Shown: positions 7,786-16,084, counted from the stretch's first letter. The stretch: DNA of 57,433 bases from JAAYZQ01 sp034428935 (GCA_034428935.1 DAOUHB010000142.1:1-57433), one strand, 5' to 3'. The notes: generated by a model from the letters alone, not told the origin. Numbers and translations: made by a program.

Positions 7786-8095
7786 GGACTTGTCTTATCA
7801 TTGACTCGCCCTGGCGCTGGCCAGGCGGCTCAAACTCTGCCTTGGAGATCGTGGCTCTAGCGCCCCGCCGTTGATAGAAGGCCAGTCCCGGGCGTTTCCC
7901 CCACGCTCATGGTGAGTCGTGGGGCGGCATAACCAAAGGGCAATACCCCCACCTCTATCGCTCATCGCCCGCTTTGTCGTTCCGTCCACCATGCTCGCCA
8001 GGCGCCTCGGCGTCGGGGTGGGTAAAAGTCTAGAAGGATTATCATAGCTGCCACGTTGGTTCCTGGTCGTCTGCTCAGTTTGAAGGAGCCGGATC
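7786..8095. other. Intergenic region with a stable hairpin
   Basis: About 310 bases with no supportable gene. The one structure is a long hairpin at 7899-7924: CCCCACG and CTCA pair with TGAG and CGTGGGG around a 3-base loop with one bulged T. It has no T tract on either strand, so it is not a typical terminator. No clear promoter for the SGNH gene was seen. Confidence 0.4.
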
Positions 8096-8962
8096 ATGAG
8101 AAACAGTCATATACCGGCCCGATTGCGCATACTGCTGCTCGGGATTCTTCTAACATCGGGATCTGGGATATCGGGGTGTTCCCCGGCTGCGAACAACGAG
8201 GCACAAACGACGGGACCGCAGCACGCTGCCACTCGGATTGCTGAACGCGGCGAGACAATTTGGGATCTCGTGGCTTTGGGCGATTCCACAGCGGCGGGGG
8301 CAGGTGTACCTTCAGCGGATTCCTATGTCCAGGTCTACGCGGGTTTCATTGAGCAAGACCTTGGAGTGACGGTGAACGTCCATAGCTACGCCACGAGTAG
8401 CCGTCGCATGGTCGCGGACTGGGTAGAGGTGGTGCAAAGCAATGAGGCGCTACGCGATGACCTGCGAAACGCCGACGTTATCACGATATGGCTGGGGTCG
8501 CATGATTTGTTGCGCGCCGTCGGCCTGGGCAGAGGGGGGCCCTGCTACCCGCGTGCGGGCGAGGCTGACCTGGATTGTCTTCGCGAAATGACGGATCGAA
8601 TGCAGGAGGGATTTGACCTGCTCCTGTCCGAGATCGTAGCGTTGGCAAGTCCGGCCCAAACCCTGATACTCATCGCCGAAATCGGGATTCCGCCTCCCAT
8701 GGTTACCGCGTGGGAGGAGGATGGCAGCCTGGCCCTGCTAAAGCGCCACGCTTACGAAGTGTGGCGTGATCATCTCATCCAGGCTGCCGAAAAGCATCGA
8801 GTCCACGTGGTTCCCACCTACAAAGTCCTTAATGGGCCCAATGGCGACCGCCGGACGCCAGCGGAATACCTTCAATCGGATGGGATTCACCCCAACGCGA
8901 AGGGCCATAAGTTGATAGCTGATGTCCATAGGGGTGTAGGCTACGAATACTCTAGCCCATGA
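8096..8962 (+). CDS. SGNH/GDSL-type hydrolase, lipoprotein
   Basis: 288 residues with a signal peptide ending in the lipobox ISGC near residue 28, so it is probably anchored on the outer face of the membrane. SGNH blocks are visible: block I VALGDSTAAG with the nucleophile Ser, a block III equivalent WLGSHDL where GxND would be expected, and block V SDGIHPNAKGH with the catalytic Asp and His. The block III Asn is replaced by His, which may alter the oxyanion hole. Members are esterases or lipases; the substrate is unknown. AAGGAG precedes the ATG. Confidence 0.8.
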   Translation: MRNSHIPARLRILLLGILLTSGSGISGCSPAANNEAQTTGPQHAATRIAERGETIWDLVALGDSTAAGAGVPSADSYVQVYAGFIEQDLGVTVNVHSYATSSRRMVADWVEVVQSNEALRDDLRNADVITIWLGSHDLLRAVGLGRGGPCYPRAGEADLDCLREMTDRMQEGFDLLLSEIVALASPAQTLILIAEIGIPPPMVTAWEEDGSLALLKRHAYEVWRDHLIQAAEKHRVHVVPTYKVLNGPNGDRRTPAEYLQSDGIHPNAKGHKLIADVHRGVGYEYSSP

Positions 8963-8980
8963 AGTGTGGCTAACGAGGGT

Positions 8981-8996
8981 GCCGCCGGAAGGCGGC
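8981..8996. other. Short hairpin between convergent genes
   Basis: GCCGCC, GGAA loop, GGCGGC lies between the ends of the SGNH gene and the Crp/Fnr gene. There is no T tract on either side, so a terminator role is only possible. Confidence 0.3.
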
Positions 8997-9007
8997 CGAC
9001 AACAGGC

Positions 9008-9691
9008 TTACCCTTTGACCTGCCTGGCCAGTTCCTCCAGCCGGCGTTGGTCGTGGACGACGAACTCGCTGCGCGTGATGTCGATCAAGCCCTCCTCGGC
9101 GAAACGGTGAAGAAAGCGGCACGCCACCTCTCGCGTCGTCCCAATGCGTGCCGCAATCTCGTCCAGTGTGACACTCCGTGGAATCGCCTCTTCCTCTCGG
9201 CCGGCAGAGACAGCTACCAACAGGCGCGCCAGGCGGCCGGCTACGGGCTGAAAGGCCAGCTCCTCCACAACCGTGCTGGCTCGCTGCATGCGCTGGATCA
9301 TCAGGCAGCACATTTCCCACAAGATGCTCGCCCGGGCAAGCAGCAGCGGCTCGATGGCCTGCCGCGGCCAGATGTGCACGCGCGTTCGGCCGTGTGCTTC
9401 CAGCGATGCCGGCAGCGAAGCGCCTTCCTGGAAAAAGGCCGGCCCCCAGAATAGCTCCCCTGCGCTCAAGGTCGTGACCAGCAGGCTGCGTCCCTGGCTG
9501 GACGCTTTGACCGCATCGATCCGCCCCTTGCCAACCAGGAGCAGGTAGGGCCACACGTCGCCCTGCAGCGCCAGAACCTCTCCTCGCTGCAGCTCGCGCG
9601 TGAGGGACTGCCTCACCAGGAGTTCCCGTTCGCCCTCGTCCAGCGCGGCAAAGATTGGGAGGGCGCGCAACCACTCTTCCAGGGTCTTCAT
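9008..9691 (-). CDS. Crp/Fnr family transcriptional regulator
   Basis: 227 residues. An N-terminal cyclic-nucleotide-binding-like beta roll spans about 1-120, a long dimerisation helix follows, and a C-terminal helix-turn-helix is seen at about 170-200 (LDEIAARIGTTREVACRFLH). There is no N-terminal Cys cluster of the Fnr [4Fe-4S] type, so oxygen sensing by an iron-sulfur cluster is unlikely. A DNR-like or heme-binding role is possible but not shown. It is divergent from the lipoprotein/heme-copper-like cluster that starts at 9887, which makes that cluster its natural target. Confidence 0.85.
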   Translation of the reverse strand: MKTLEEWLRALPIFAALDEGERELLVRQSLTRELQRGEVLALQGDVWPYLLLVGKGRIDAVKASSQGRSLLVTTLSAGELFWGPAFFQEGASLPASLEAHGRTRVHIWPRQAIEPLLLARASILWEMCCLMIQRMQRASTVVEELAFQPVAGRLARLLVAVSAGREEEAIPRSVTLDEIAARIGTTREVACRFLHRFAEEGLIDITRSEFVVHDQRRLEELARQVKG

Positions 9692-9731
9692 AGATCTGAC
9701 CGTCCTTCATTCAAATGGTGCTGTAGGAAGC

Positions 9732-9760
9732 AGTGTATCATAGTCCGATGCCTCGGGCAA
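9732..9760 (-). promoter_or_regulatory. Possible promoter for the Crp/Fnr gene
   Basis: On the minus strand, TTGCCC (9755-9760), 17 bp, TACACT (9732-9737). Matches are moderate; spacing and position are right. Confidence 0.4.
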
Positions 9761-9886
9761 ATCCCGTCCCTCGGTTCTGCGAGTTGCCAAAAGTTCAAGA
9801 CTTCCGACCGAGATTGTGCTATATTGAACATGGCAAGCCGGCTTGCTCCCGACATGGGAGATATGCCGTCATTGTAGCCGAGGTCC

Positions 9887-10315
9887 ATGATGAAAAGACA
9901 CCTGCTCTGCTGGCTGGCATTATTGATCGTGTTCTGCGCTTCGTGCGGGGGGAAGGACGCACCCGCCAACGAACCGCCTTTTTGTCCGCGCCCGGCTGGC
10001 ACGCCCCACTACCTAACGGTGCCTCCGGAACTGCTGCCTACGCCCCTGCCGTGTTCGACGGCCGGCCCGGTGGAGATCGGGGGCAAGACCGTGCTCGTAG
10101 ACAGGATCGTGGAGGGACCGCTGTGTAATGACACCTGGAGCGGAACGATATACGTGACCTGCAACGTGCAGGTCTATCCCTGGGAGGGGCAGCCTACGTT
10201 TCTGGATGATTGCGACTTGACGATCGAACCTGGCACAGTCGTGTACGTGGCCGATCATGGTGATGAGCCCTATTACAAGGGCTGCTCGTGCCATTACGGC
10301 CCTGGCGAGCCATAA
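9887..10315 (+). CDS. Small lipoprotein of unknown function
   Basis: 142 residues with a hydrophobic signal segment and a lipobox-like CASC ending at Cys 20, then a secreted domain. The mature part has paired cysteines and a segment around DLTIEPGTVVYVADHG, followed by a GCSCHYG motif near the C-terminus. I do not recognise the family. A GAGG ribosome-binding site precedes the doubled ATG. It heads a tight cluster with an 8-TM protein, a 12-TM heme-copper-like protein and a SUMF1-fold lipoprotein, and the Crp/Fnr gene is divergent upstream, so a respiratory accessory role is an inference from context. Confidence 0.65.
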   Translation: MMKRHLLCWLALLIVFCASCGGKDAPANEPPFCPRPAGTPHYLTVPPELLPTPLPCSTAGPVEIGGKTVLVDRIVEGPLCNDTWSGTIYVTCNVQVYPWEGQPTFLDDCDLTIEPGTVVYVADHGDEPYYKGCSCHYGPGEP

Positions 10316-10335
10316 GGACCGGAAAGGAGACGAGA

Positions 10336-11163
10336 ATGAACAAGCGGCATTTGCTTGGAGCAGCACTGGCCCTCGTTGGCGCCCTGATGGGCATCATCGG
10401 CCATTTCATCCTTTTCCAGAAATGGTATTTTGTCGGGATGAACACGCCCTCCGCGGAGCCGGGTTGCGAGATCCTGCTGGAGACGATTCATCCCCTCATG
10501 GCCGACCTGGGACTCCTCGGCGGCGTGCTGTTCGCCGTCAGTGCTTACGGATTCCTGACCCGCCGGAACTGGGCGTTCTTCCTGTCGGTGGTCGGTGTGG
10601 TCCTGGCACTGCTGGGGAGTTGGTTCGTCAACGTGCCCTTCATGGCAGCGGGTCTGCCGCCTGTCTACTTCCCCCTCTTCTGGCCCTACCTGGTGCTCTA
10701 CTTTTTGCTCGTCAGGGTCGTGGGAGAGGTCTCCTGGTCCCGTACCCTGCTGGGGCTCGTTGCCGGCATGGCGTATATCACCTGCTGGATGAACGGTGTT
10801 GCCAGCACCAGCCGGATCATTACCATCGGCACCCCGCTCTTTAGCCTCGTGCAAAAGCTGCACTGGGCCGCAACGGTTGGGTGGGCCGTGGTGACGGTGG
10901 GCGTTGTCATCGAGCCCCGGGAATGGACGCGCGTCGTCGGCCTGGTCGCCGGCACGGCCGAGCTTGTGGTGGGCATTCCCCTGGCCATCGAGACCGGCGG
11001 AGCACTGGGGAGGTTCTCGCTCTTTGCCCTGGCCCCCATCATCTGCCTGGTGCTGGTGGTGCTGTTCGCCTGGCCGAGGCTCTGGCTCAAGGTGGCGGAA
11101 TCGGGCCCGCCTGCAGCAACACAACCACGCGCACCGGCAACCCCGGCCCCGACGGGTACCTGA
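10336..11163 (+). CDS. Eight-TM membrane protein of unknown function
   Basis: 275 residues from the ATG at 10336, which has AAGGAG upstream; an earlier in-frame start would overlap the previous gene. About eight membrane helices are visible, including LLGAALALVGALMGIIG at the N-terminus and IICLVLVVLFAW near the end, followed by a Pro/Ala/Thr tail. Few histidines lie within helices, so it is unlikely to bind heme by itself. I do not recognise the family. It lies 20 bases after the lipoprotein gene and just before the 12-TM heme-copper-like gene, suggesting a partner subunit. Confidence 0.7.
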   Translation: MNKRHLLGAALALVGALMGIIGHFILFQKWYFVGMNTPSAEPGCEILLETIHPLMADLGLLGGVLFAVSAYGFLTRRNWAFFLSVVGVVLALLGSWFVNVPFMAAGLPPVYFPLFWPYLVLYFLLVRVVGEVSWSRTLLGLVAGMAYITCWMNGVASTSRIITIGTPLFSLVQKLHWAATVGWAVVTVGVVIEPREWTRVVGLVAGTAELVVGIPLAIETGGALGRFSLFALAPIICLVLVVLFAWPRLWLKVAESGPPAATQPRAPATPAPTGT

Positions 11164-11201
11164 CCGTGGGCAGACCGGCAGGCAACGAGGGCCATCCTGT
11201 C

Positions 11202-12680
11202 GTGGCAAACTGGTTTCGGGCACGCTTGCGATACCTGTTTGGCACGACCAGGGGCCTGATCCTGGTGGCCATCGCCGTCATAGCCCTCGAGACCGCCCTC
11301 TTCGGAACGCTGTCCGGTCCGCTGGCCGATCTGGGCGTGGGCGGCGCCGTCGTGCGCGGCCTTCGCATGGACCTCGATCCGGCGGAGCGCGAGGGCCGCA
11401 TCATCATCCTCTATCACTCCATCGCCATGGCCATCGTCGCCATCGAGACCTACATGATCACCGGTCTGCTGGCGATGCGGCCGTTCTACCGACGCGCGGT
11501 GCGCCTGTTGATGACCGCCGGCTACTGGCTGGCGGCGGTCTTTGGGCTGGCGTTTGCCTATTGGGGTCACAACTGGGCGTTTCACGGGCTGTACATCGCC
11601 GGGCTGACCCTCGTCTTCCTGGCCGGTGTCTTGCTGACCATTGCCCTCTGGCCCTGGGATAGGGCCTACTACCAGCCCGACCCCGCCCATGCCCGCACCC
11701 GTGGGGGGTTGGATCTGGAGCGCCTGGCCTTTTTCACGACCGCCGCGACTACCGTCATCTCGGCGGCCTTTGGGGCCGTCCCCGGCTCCTACTTTGGCAA
11801 CGGTTTCACAGCTTTTCTGGCCGAAGACATCATCCGCTTGCCGCAGAAGACGACGATGGAGTACTCGATCATCGGCCACCTGCACATCATGCTGGCGCTC
11901 ATCGCCGTCATGCTGACGCTTATCATCGGGCGCTGGTTAGGCTTTCGCGGCATCCTGCAAAAGATCGCCATGCCGCTGATCATCCTGGGCACCCTTGTGC
12001 TGAACCTGGGTGTGTGGGGCGTGGTCACCCCGCTGGAGCCCATCGCGCACATGGTCATCTATGTCGGGGCGACTCCGGCCATGCTCGGGGCGCTGATGTT
12101 GGTCATTTATGGCTGGGACCATTTGATCCGGGAGGGCATCGCCGGCCTCCCGAGGGCCACCTTGGGGCAGAAAATCGGGGCGCTGCTCCGCGACCCGCTG
12201 CGCTTCGGACCGCTGTGGCAGATGGTCTTCATGAACTTGACCGTGAGCGGTGTGGGGATCTTGTACGCCGTTCGCCTGGACGAGATCTTTCGGATGTGGC
12301 CGGCCCGCGAGGAGCGCATCGAGCTAACCGGCCACTGGCACGTCCTTGCGGCCATCGTCGCCACCATCATTCTCCTCTACTATGGCGACATGATCGGCCT
12401 CAGCGGCAAGCTTCGCAGGTGGTACGGCTGGAGCATCATCCTACTTTCCGACCTGGCCTTTGCAGCCGTGACCGTCCTGGAGACCAAGCGCCTTTTCATT
12501 TCCGAGGCCGCCCAGCAGCCGCTGGTCACCGCCGCCACGTTGGCGGTCGATTTCGGGCTGGGGATGCTGCTGGTCGTCCTGGCAATGGTCATGGCCTGGC
12601 GCCTGGTTGACCTGTTCAGATCGAAGGGGCGATGGGCGGAAGAAGCCGCTCAGGAGATCTCTACGGAGGTGGCCAGGTGA
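11202..12680 (+). CDS. 12-TM heme-copper-oxidase-like membrane protein
   Basis: About 492 residues and twelve membrane helices, the topology of heme-copper oxidase subunit I. Three helices carry similar His motifs: LYHSIAM near residue 72 (TM2), GHLHIML (TM6) and GHWHVLA (TM10). They recur roughly every four helices, which recalls the pseudo-threefold symmetry of that superfamily, and GHWH sits where the HxH heme ligands of helix X lie. The His pair of helix VII that binds the metal is not evident, so this is a divergent or non-catalytic member. The start is GTG at 11202 or 11166. The TGA overlaps the GTG of the next gene, showing translational coupling. Confidence 0.55.
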   Translation: MANWFRARLRYLFGTTRGLILVAIAVIALETALFGTLSGPLADLGVGGAVVRGLRMDLDPAEREGRIIILYHSIAMAIVAIETYMITGLLAMRPFYRRAVRLLMTAGYWLAAVFGLAFAYWGHNWAFHGLYIAGLTLVFLAGVLLTIALWPWDRAYYQPDPAHARTRGGLDLERLAFFTTAATTVISAAFGAVPGSYFGNGFTAFLAEDIIRLPQKTTMEYSIIGHLHIMLALIAVMLTLIIGRWLGFRGILQKIAMPLIILGTLVLNLGVWGVVTPLEPIAHMVIYVGATPAMLGALMLVIYGWDHLIREGIAGLPRATLGQKIGALLRDPLRFGPLWQMVFMNLTVSGVGILYAVRLDEIFRMWPAREERIELTGHWHVLAAIVATIILLYYGDMIGLSGKLRRWYGWSIILLSDLAFAAVTVLETKRLFISEAAQQPLVTAATLAVDFGLGMLLVVLAMVMAWRLVDLFRSKGRWAEEAAQEISTEVAR

Positions 12681-13576
12681 AGCGTCTCGTCCCGTCCTTG
12701 ATCGTGGCTGCGGCTCTTCTGGTCGCGTGTGGTGCCGCGGATCGGGATGCGCCCGTCCCGACCTTTGAAACAGGCGTGGACCCGAGCGCCTGGGCGCGGG
12801 TGCCGGCAGGCGTGTTTCTCTCGGGGCAAGAAGCCGGCCCCGTCACCATCGATTACGACTACGAGATCCTCGTCACGGATGTCACCGTCGCCTCGTACGT
12901 GGAGTTCCTCAACGCGGCGGTGGCCGACGGGGCCGTGGAGATCGGCGCGAAGGCTGTGATGGGTCCTTATCCCGGCGATAGTTATGGCGGCCTCAATCAC
13001 GAACTGCGCATCGACCCGGGTGACTATCCGCTCGTCCCCCTGGACGATCCGGCGTCGCGCTTTACCTTCGATGGCCAGATGTTTGCCGTCAAGAGTGGCT
13101 GGCAAAACCATCCCATGACGAATGTCACCTGGTTTGGCGCCCGCGCTTATTGCTCTTATCACGGCTGGCGCTTGCCGACCGAGATGGAGTGGGAGAAGGC
13201 GGCACGCGGCACAGATGGGCGCCCCTATCCCTGGGGCGGCGAGCTCACTCCTAACCACGCAAACTTTTACAACAGCCGCGACCCTTTTGAGGACATGTCG
13301 AATTTTGGCTCCCGCACGACACCGGTTGGTTTCTACGGCGGCGAGACCCATGAGCGCCTGATGACCTACAACGCCGCGAGTCCCTATGGCCTGTATGACA
13401 TGGCCGGGAACGTCTGGCAGTGGACCGGCGACGTCATCCCCGGCTTGAGCGACCGATTCATGCGCGGCGGCTCGAAGGACAGCTATGCCAGGGACCTGCG
13501 CGTCTGGGTGCGCAACAGTGCCCCACCCATGTACTACGGTCCGGGCGTGGGCTTTCGCTGTGCCCGGCAGGAGTGA
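12677..13576 (+). CDS. SUMF1/formylglycine-generating-enzyme-fold lipoprotein
   Basis: 299 residues. A signal peptide with lipobox LVAC is followed by a SUMF1-type domain with NHPMTNVTWFGARAYC, the RLPTEMEWEKAARG segment, YDMAGNVWQWTGD and a final GVGFRCARQ. The catalytic Cys pair of true formylglycine-generating enzymes, expected in the stretch after GGS, is absent (SKDSYARDLR here), so it should not activate sulfatases. SUMF1 folds without those cysteines are found in many extracytoplasmic accessory proteins. The GTG at 12677 overlaps the upstream TGA and has GGAGG seven bases before it. Confidence 0.8.
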   Translation: MKRLVPSLIVAAALLVACGAADRDAPVPTFETGVDPSAWARVPAGVFLSGQEAGPVTIDYDYEILVTDVTVASYVEFLNAAVADGAVEIGAKAVMGPYPGDSYGGLNHELRIDPGDYPLVPLDDPASRFTFDGQMFAVKSGWQNHPMTNVTWFGARAYCSYHGWRLPTEMEWEKAARGTDGRPYPWGGELTPNHANFYNSRDPFEDMSNFGSRTTPVGFYGGETHERLMTYNAASPYGLYDMAGNVWQWTGDVIPGLSDRFMRGGSKDSYARDLRVWVRNSAPPMYYGPGVGFRCARQE

Positions 13577-13596
13577 TCGTGCTCAAGAGGGTTCGA

Positions 13597-13810
13597 CTTT
13601 ATTGGCCTCGCTTTGCATCGGTTGGGCCAGCATCCTCATCGGCCTGAGCGCCGGCTACCTGCGCCTGCTCGCCGTGCTGACCACGGGCTGCTCCTGTTGG
13701 CCCTTGCGACTTTTCGCCTACAGTCGGAGCAGGTCGCGTTCGGATTGTTCAAGTACGCCGCGATGTACATGCTCGGCGGGATGGCCATCCTGGTCCTGAG
13801 TGCTTTTTGA
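13597..13810 (+). pseudogene. Frameshifted C-terminal remnant of a heme O synthase (CtaB/CyoE-like)
   Basis: Two adjacent reading frames together resemble the last 70 or so residues of protoheme IX farnesyltransferase. Frame one reads LLASLCIGWASILIGLSAGY up to about 13665. Frame two resumes with GLLLLALATF at about 13685 and ends with FGLFKYAAMYMLGGMAILVL and a TGA. The LFKxxxxYM pattern is typical of CtaB C-termini. The N-terminal four fifths, with the DxxxD prenyl-binding motifs, are missing. Position just after a heme-copper-like gene supports the reading. It could also be another UbiA-family enzyme. Confidence 0.45.
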
Positions 13811-13848
13811 GCGAGGGGGATTGGATTTCTGTGCCGTACACCGTCTTC

Positions 13849-15207
13849 TCAGGGAAGGACGATGCGATGGAAGGCGTAGTGTTGCGCGCTGAGCTCGCTC
13901 AGGACGGTCGCCAGGGCCTGGACTGACTGCGTGCAGTCGCCGCCGCCGTCGTGCATGAGGACGACCACCCCGGGAAAGATGTTGCTCAGGATATAGTCCG
14001 AGATGGCGCGTGCACCCGGGCGCCGCCAATCCTGGGGATCCACGTCCCACAGAACGATGTCGTAATTCAGGGCGGCCGAGTACAGCAAGGCAGTGTCGTC
14101 GGCGAGCCCATAGGGAGGGCGCAAGTAGCGGGCATTGTTCTCGTGCGTGGACAGGTCTCCCGCGGCGTTGACAATCGCCTGTTCTGTCCGGCCGATCTGG
14201 GACAGGAATGCCTCCTGGCTGAGCCCGGCCAGCGACGCGTGATCGTAGGAGTGGTTACCCACCGTGTGGCCGGCCTGCAATTCCATGCGAAGTGCGCCAG
14301 GGAAGAACTCGACTTGCTCGCCCACGACAAAAAAGGTGGCCCTGGCATCGTACCTGGCCAGCAGGTCGAGCACCTGTTGTGTATACTCGCTGGGACCATC
14401 GTCAAAGGTCAGGTAGACGATGGGCCGGCCGTCTTCCGTATAGGTTGGCAGGTTCAGCAGCTCCGCCAGGCCCTCCGTACCCATGACGTCTATGGCAGAG
14501 GGAAGCGGGGTAGGCGTGGGCAGCGGCGGGTTGGGGTCGCCCAGAAGCTCCCAGGTCGCCTCGTCCACCTCGCCGCTCGGGTGCAGCCCCTGCGATAGCT
14601 GAAAGGCGACGACTGCCTTGCGCGTCTCCTCGGCGTAGAGGTCGTGGTCAGGATCTTTGTAGCCGAGCCAGCCAACGCTGGCCAGCCGGCGGTGCAGCTC
14701 TTGCACCAGTGGATGCCGTTCGCCGGCACCCATGGTGAAGCGTGTATTCTTCAGCATGTAGAGAGCATCGCCGGGGGCAACGGCGGCAACGACCGGAAAG
14801 CCATCTTTCATCTTGTAGTGAATCTCGCTGCTTTTTGAGAGTTGCCTGCCGTAAAACTCCTCGATCTCTAGCCTGACACCATCGCCATCAGGCTTCCACA
14901 TCCCCTGCGCGACGAGGGCCACCTTGCCGGTGCCGACGTCCTCCTGTTCGAGCTGGACCGTGCCGTTCTGATTCAGACTGAGCCAATATTCGGTAGCGCT
15001 CTCCCGAGCGTCCGTTGGCTGGTAATCGCCCTGGTAATCGCCCGGGAGCCTCAGCCGGTAGCGCCCCACGACTCGAGCCCTGGCCCGGGATTCGGCCGCC
15101 GAATTCTGAACGATCTCGGCGATCACGATCGTCAGGCAGACGGTGACGACGCCGACGACGGTTAACCATAGGGTGTAGCGTTGGCTTCCGGTGATTTGTT
15201 GGTTCAT
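13849..15207 (-). CDS. Membrane-anchored polysaccharide deacetylase with peptidoglycan-binding domain
   Basis: 452 residues. An N-terminal membrane anchor spans about 12-32, and a beta-rich domain follows to about 150. A peptidoglycan-binding-1-like repeat covers about 160-225 (VQELHRRLASVGWLGY to VDEATWELLG), then a Pro/Thr linker and a NodB domain from about 262. All NodB motifs are intact: TFDDGP, the HSYDH metal-binding motif, RPPYG, DVDPQDW and LMHDGGG. It should de-N-acetylate peptidoglycan or a similar glycan outside the membrane. It is transcribed alone, convergent with the respiratory-like cluster. Confidence 0.9.
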   Translation of the reverse strand: MNQQITGSQRYTLWLTVVGVVTVCLTIVIAEIVQNSAAESRARARVVGRYRLRLPGDYQGDYQPTDARESATEYWLSLNQNGTVQLEQEDVGTGKVALVAQGMWKPDGDGVRLEIEEFYGRQLSKSSEIHYKMKDGFPVVAAVAPGDALYMLKNTRFTMGAGERHPLVQELHRRLASVGWLGYKDPDHDLYAEETRKAVVAFQLSQGLHPSGEVDEATWELLGDPNPPLPTPTPLPSAIDVMGTEGLAELLNLPTYTEDGRPIVYLTFDDGPSEYTQQVLDLLARYDARATFFVVGEQVEFFPGALRMELQAGHTVGNHSYDHASLAGLSQEAFLSQIGRTEQAIVNAAGDLSTHENNARYLRPPYGLADDTALLYSAALNYDIVLWDVDPQDWRRPGARAISDYILSNIFPGVVVLMHDGGGDCTQSVQALATVLSELSAQHYAFHRIVLP

Positions 15208-15370
15208 GCCAGCCTTTCATCCCGCGAGATCAGCCTCCGAAGTGACAGCTCACCCCTTCGCCTCTGTATGCGGCTGGAGCCCTGTGGTCCTTCCACGTCG
15301 GTATATTCGGTCTGCTCTTGCCATCCCCCAAGCTCATCCCGGTGCGGTCGATGGTCGCCGGTTTTGCCGC

Positions 15371-15793
15371 TCACTTTCCGAGCACCTGTGCGCTGACCCC
15401 TTCCAGCCCGGCATAGTGTTCGTGGTCAAGGGTGACGGCAGCCCTCAGCCCCTGGGCTGCCAGCCAGGCAGCGTTGAAGGCATCGGAGAAGTCCGCGTTC
15501 TTGTCGGCATACCAGTACACGGCCTGCAAAAGAAGATCCGCCTCCGCCGTCTCCATGCCCGGGGTGTTGAGGATGGCCAAAACCTTGTCCCTGATGCTGT
15601 CGCGTGACTGGCCATAGTACGATTCCAGCGTCCATACGATCTCGGCGATGACCATGCTGTTCACCACCAGGACGACCTCGCCGGCAGAGGCCCGGTAGAG
15701 GAGTTCCTCAATGGCATCCGCCTGAGAGGGGACGTCGTCGGTCAGGAAGCGGAGGAACAGGTCGGTGCCCGCAAAGAGGCGCTCAGGCTCCAC
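15371..15793 (-). CDS. PIN-domain toxin, VapC-like, with altered first active-site Asp
   Basis: About 140 residues from the GTG at 15793, which overlaps the end of the antitoxin gene by 11 bases. VapC toxins are Mg-dependent ribonucleases with four acidic residues. The second (IAEIVWTLE), third (FSDAFNAAW) and fourth (VTLDHEHY) are present. The first, normally Asp in a vDTNvLvR context, is Gly in FAGTDLFLRFL, with the following Asn replaced by Asp. The toxin may therefore be inactive or may use the shifted Asp. An AbrB-type antitoxin gene lies directly upstream in the same transcript. Confidence 0.8.
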   Translation of the reverse strand: MEPERLFAGTDLFLRFLTDDVPSQADAIEELLYRASAGEVVLVVNSMVIAEIVWTLESYYGQSRDSIRDKVLAILNTPGMETAEADLLLQAVYWYADKNADFSDAFNAAWLAAQGLRAAVTLDHEHYAGLEGVSAQVLGK

Positions 15794-16034
15794 GTTGGGC
15801 TGCCTTTCTGCCCCGTTCCCGGACCACCTGTTCACGGATGGCGTCAAAATCCTGCGGCTGGGTTACAGGAATGCTGCCTCGCAGGTCGAGCAACGTACTC
15901 GTCAGAGGCTGCAGAATGACCTGGTCTCCCTGTTGGATAAAGGCAATCCGATCGCCCTCCTCCAGGTTGAGCGAACGGCGAACGGATCGAGGAACCGTCA
16001 GTTGTCCGCGTCGACCAACTTTGCCGATAATCAT
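15783..16034 (-). CDS. AbrB/MazE-type antitoxin
   Basis: 83 residues from the ATG at 16034, which has GGAGG eight bases upstream; longer in-frame starts are less well placed. The N-terminal swapped-hairpin AbrB domain is clear: GKVGRRGQLTVPRSVRRSLNLEEGDRI in overlapping parts. A C-terminal tail (residues about 50-83) is the likely toxin-binding segment. It is the first gene of the operon, and such antitoxins usually repress their own promoter. The toxin gene overlaps its 3' end. Confidence 0.85.
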   Translation of the reverse strand: MIIGKVGRRGQLTVPRSVRRSLNLEEGDRIAFIQQGDQVILQPLTSTLLDLRGSIPVTQPQDFDAIREQVVRERGRKAAQRGA

Positions 16035-16084
16035 CGTACGTTCCTCCATTTGTCCGTCAAAAGCCACAAGGTCGGATATATGGG

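Noticed and set aside
9784..9798. Fnr/Dnr-like box TTGCC-AAAAG-TTCAA upstream of the lipoprotein gene
   Set aside because: The half-sites match only TTG and CAA and the spacing is one base too long. Too weak to claim.
10881..11201. N-terminal extension of the 12-TM protein
   Set aside because: It overlaps the 8-TM gene, is Arg/Gly-rich and not membrane-like. GTG 11202 or 11166 fits better.
12677..13576. Formylglycine-generating enzyme that activates the sulfatase
   Set aside because: The SUMF1 fold is present but the catalytic Cys pair is missing and the protein is a lipoprotein outside the cytosol.
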